The notes under the pieces are model-generated. The model made no database searches. It saw only the letters and a program-made list of their open reading frames with translations, and had not been told where the DNA came from. 64,000 nucleotides of DNA from Cichorium intybus (lineage: Eukaryota > Streptophyta > Magnoliopsida > Asterales > Asteraceae): positions 82,778,357 to 82,842,356 of the forward strand of contig CM042017.1 in NCBI GenBank assembly GCA_023525715.1, given 5' to 3'. How positions within the stretch are numbered: position 1 is the stretch's first letter; every line of letters begins with the position of its first letter. Positions 58,441-64,000 of this stretch are shown in pieces. The translations under genes and the position numbers were made by a program.

Positions 58441-60850
58441 TTGGAATAGGTGCGGTTATCGATTAATAATACTCATTATACAACCACCTTGCCATCACAA
58501 TCACTCATCATGTACAACAATGATGTTCTCATTTCGTTATCTCTATAATATGTACATACCGTCAAATCTCATTTACTCACAATATAGCTGAGGAACTAAA
58601 CCTTCCTCAGCTTACATTACACTTAGAAATTTTCTCACTCAATTTCTCTTTCCGCAAAATCTCAACGCCCGCTATCAAACGTCATGGCCACCAAGCCCAA
58701 CAGTATAATCAGTTATGGTACATAAACATCATTGGTGGTATGTATTGAGATCTCAACAACATAGTCCCATATGATAACCACTACAGTCGTATTGACTAAC
58801 ACCATTGCCACGTGCACTAATACTCACTCTTTCAGGGCACACCCTTCACTATTGCATCATTGACACCAAGGAATCTCACCTTACTCCTCAAGTGATACTC
58901 TAACCACTATCATCATTTACATAAACTCATATCTATTGCTCACATCGAGCCACATCTCAACGTACCATACACTTTTTCTATTACAATACTAGTCCCATAT
59001 AACCATCTGGGACCTAAATATGGTTTCAACTATAATAAACCTCTTACTTCATTACACATGTATGTTATTGGCCATCTGCCAATTTACACCCCAACTGTTT
59101 CAAATCTCCTTGAATTAGTTAGCTCTAACTCAATAGGGAAAACGGTCTCACCAATTTCAACCGACTCTCTCTCAATTTTTTCCTTTATTAACAACACATC
59201 TTTTTAGTTATTACCCCTACTAACACATTCCCATATGTCGAGGTATGAGAAACACTCATATAAACATAAAAGATACAGACATCAAAAATGTGTCACTCAC
59301 GTCATACGGCTCATCCACACTAGGATAAAATCCATAATAAAATAAAATATTAGAAACTACCTCGAGTTTCACTCTCGCCTCTTCTGAATTTGGCATTTCA
59401 CCTTCGGCACTTTGGTCATAGAAGACCCCTTTTAGTTGTCTCATCACCACAACTGAATACTAATTCTCCAAGACCCCATCTAACTTTGCTTCTACATCAA
59501 CATACACATTAGGTTTTCACCCAAGATACCGCCAAAAACTTCCACTAAGAAAGGATCATCCTTATCTCAACTTAACAACATACTTTATATTATCTCTCTT
59601 GATATAGTCACCCATTACATCATCTCTTTTGTTGGCAATCCACATCACATTCTCACTCAATTGTTAGTCTTAGCGGACTCAACGAATTTATTATCAAATA
59701 AATTTGAAACACAATCGCATATATCCTTCCTAACATATCATCAGTAAAATTTTCCTCTTGTTATCCCCTCTGCCACTCTCGTGTCGATACTTAATCCGTC
59801 AGGATGACACAAACTTGGTCATATATACGGCTCACCGCAATCTCTACATGCAACTCACAAGGAAAATAATAACATCAAACACCTTACATTACATTTTTGA
59901 GATCACATCTCATCCTCCGGCTAAGTCACTAACCTAGAAGAAAATAACTCAACATCATTGCAAACATAATCTACTATGAATCATCTCACACGAATAAATA
60001 GTCCTGTCATTTCAACACTCGCACATTTCTCTCATCGGCAGTAATTGGTTTGATTGCTAAGGAACGAATCCTACCACGATTACTTTCCTACTCTTTTAAA
60101 CTCATATTGACTCATTATGTAATTACACAACTATATTTCGCTCGATATGCAAAGAATTCTCACACATTCTCAAATCAACATTTTAACACATAGTCATAAT
60201 GCAATATCATCCTTAATACTGTTCGTACATGATACACACACATACTCACAATAGTACCTCCGGCTGCATCACTTCACAGTACCCTACAACATGTCACCGA
60301 TCTTCACAGCCACTTTGGCCATGATCACCATCTGTATACACTCAATCTTCATCATCTCCACAACGGTTCACCCAGCACGCCATCAAGACAACCTGCTATT
60401 TTTTTTCCTATTTTTCCCATAAACCTAGGATCTTCTCCTTTGTTCTTTTTCGATTTCTGTTGTGGAGGAAGGATAAGAGCACCATGATCGCTTCCTGTTG
60501 AAGATGCGAAGGGCTATGTTTGAAGCTAACCCTAGAAGGTATTTCCTTCACCTTTGTGAGAAGACTAATACGTAATAATTTCGAGAGTTTGATATGATTG
60601 ATTTTGGAAAATGGAAGCTCTCATAAACATTAAACTCCCGCCTCCATGTTAGTGTGCATTCGATATTTTCATTTACAAGGTTGGTACTTGATACTGGTGC
60701 TCCACAAGTGGATCTATATGTTTCAATTTGATTTTGATTATTTTTATATAATGTTCTTCATTTGATAAGGTGGGTTCCCATTAGTGTGATTTGGATATTT
60801 TATACAGTTTTCTTGCTCACCAAGTGTTTGTTAATATTACCAAGTGAAAC
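58441..60850. other. Long stretch without recognisable gene
   Basis: By position this should be the 3' interior of the minus-strand Ty3 element, but no integrase or chromodomain motif was seen in any frame. 60400-60550 (gaagggctatgtttgaagct, aaccctagaagg) looks like UTR or exon-like sequence without a frame. Confidence 0.4.
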
Positions 60851-60855
60851 TACCC

Positions 60856-60971
60856 CTGGTGTTGTGGAATGTTTTTTTCAACCAGGAAAATGATTGTTAA
60901 TTTGGATCCTTTTGTCCCTAGGCTACTTCGAAGCTACAATTTCATAATGGTTTCCTGATTTTAGCTTAAAG
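60856..60971 (+). repeat. Direct repeat unit 1, about 116 bp
   Basis: ggtgttgtggaatgttttt... to ...gattttagcttaaaggtaag. Matches 61283-61401 at most positions and ends in a splice-donor-like AAG|GTAAGT. Confidence 0.8.
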
Positions 60972-61129
60972 GTAAGTTTTATATAATTTTTTTATATAAA
61001 ATCATGAACTAATAACTTAAAATCATTCAAAGGACTGTCCTGAAGTACATGTGAATGCAGTAGAAGCTTTTTGTGCTATAAATAGATAATCAATGTTGTA
61101 TATGATTTTGTAGCTTCATAGCAAGATTT

Positions 61130-61865
61130 ATGGTTTTAACTATAATCATAAATGATTATAGTTCTAATCAGAAATGATTATACTCATTTGCATGAATCTA
61201 ATAAAAGAAATTAATGATGAACTGGAGGTTTCATTGTGAATTATTGGACAATGTTTATATAACTTGTAATCATAAATAATTAACCGGTGTTGTGGAATGT
61301 TTTATTCAACCAGGAAAGTGACTGTTAATTTAGATCCTTTTGTCACTAGGCTGCTTCGAAGCTACAATTTCATCATGGTTGCCGGATTTTAGCTCAAAGG
61401 TATTTCAGTCTTTGGTCACTTAGGTGTAAATGTTTGATGTTATCTTATGTTGGCTTAGTAATAGTTCGGAAATATCTTATTTTTTCTTTAAAATTTGTAT
61501 GGAACTTTGCTAAGGATCAACTTACTGTAGGTTCATTCTTATAAATAAATAGTTTATTATTTTAAAACAAATGTAAACATTGTGGTAATCATTAATGTAA
61601 ACATATGCTTATAATCATGTATGTTCTGTTTAACACTAAGTTAACATGTGTTGATCATTAATGATTAACACTGTAACAAACATGTTCCGTTTAATTTTTA
61701 TTGTGATTATAATTATAATCATCGACGATGAATAGTGTTAACCATTGATGATTAGTACAATATATGTATATTTGTTTTATTAAGCGTCTAAATATTAATC
61801 ATTGATGATGAGCAGTGTTAATCATTGATGATTAACACTGTAACAGTCACTTTTTATTATCATTT
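61130..61865. repeat. Cluster of short palindromes around 'taatcattgatgatta'
   Basis: Palindromic phrases recur: ataatcataaatgattat (61142), tgatcattaatgattaaca (about 61652), gtgttaaccattgatgatta (about 61736), gttaatcattgatgattaac (61818). Confidence 0.75.
61283..61401 (+). repeat. Direct repeat unit 2, about 119 bp
   Basis: Second copy of the 60856-60971 sequence, ending ...gattttagctcaaaggtatt. No open frame was found through either copy. Confidence 0.8.

Positions 61866-64000
<2,135 letters not shown>

Overview
The window is nuclear DNA from a flowering plant, almost certainly a eudicot. The evidence is two intron-containing plant genes (a chloroplast TatA/Tha4 translocase subunit and a MED26c-type Mediator subunit), plant LTR retrotransposons primed by initiator Met-tRNA, an endogenous badnavirus, and many small DNA transposons. 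There is nothing prokaryotic here. Only TATA and MED26c look intact. Almost all the rest is transposon or viral DNA and its debris.

Region 1-14212 is the 3' part of a decayed chromodomain Ty3/gypsy element. It runs through a gag zinc knuckle, protease, RT, RNase H, integrase and chromodomain in broken frames, then a 3' LTR beginning at 3903 and ending at 14212. A complete Ty1/copia-type element (6035-13635) sits inside that LTR, with a 5-bp target duplication (gatta). Its LTRs differ at only about 19 of 777 positions, yet its interior is coding wreckage, so it was probably mobilised in trans. It carries four stem-loops that share a 22-nt core but have different, still complementary arms. Region 14213-15600 holds another copia remnant.

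Region 15740-17642 is the TATA gene (2 exons, 151 aa). Its intron holds one copy of a palindromic MITE family that recurs in the introns and downstream flank of MED26c. Region 18540-21600 holds a PIF/Harbinger-like MITE with a (GGT)n-rich interior, a copia RT remnant, an (AG)n tract and a hAT-like element.

Region 21616-34420 is a rearranged endogenous badnavirus locus (Caulimoviridae). One nearly genome-length copy (about 24863-32671) has ORF1, ORF2 and a multiply broken ORF3 polyprotein: movement protein, coat protein, the badnavirus second Cys motif, protease, RT and RNase H. It is flanked by partial direct and inverted copies. One inverted fragment keeps a 366-codon open movement-protein frame.

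Region 34421-44100 contains the MED26c gene on the minus strand (38090-40989, 9 exons, 342 aa) and several Mutator-type non-autonomous elements with 9-bp target duplications. One of them contains a near-perfect 122-bp palindrome. Region 45100-48450 holds a dead MULE transposase followed by LTR debris. Region 51300-51950 has receptor-like LRR fragments in inverted orientation. Region 53229-54317 is a broken Myb/NAM-associated-type gene. Region 55354-58415 is Ty3-type LTR material on the minus strand, with one LTR lying between a polypurine tract and a primer binding site, which suggests a tandem or recombined element. The last 6 kb is AT-rich repeat DNA with no gene I can recognise.
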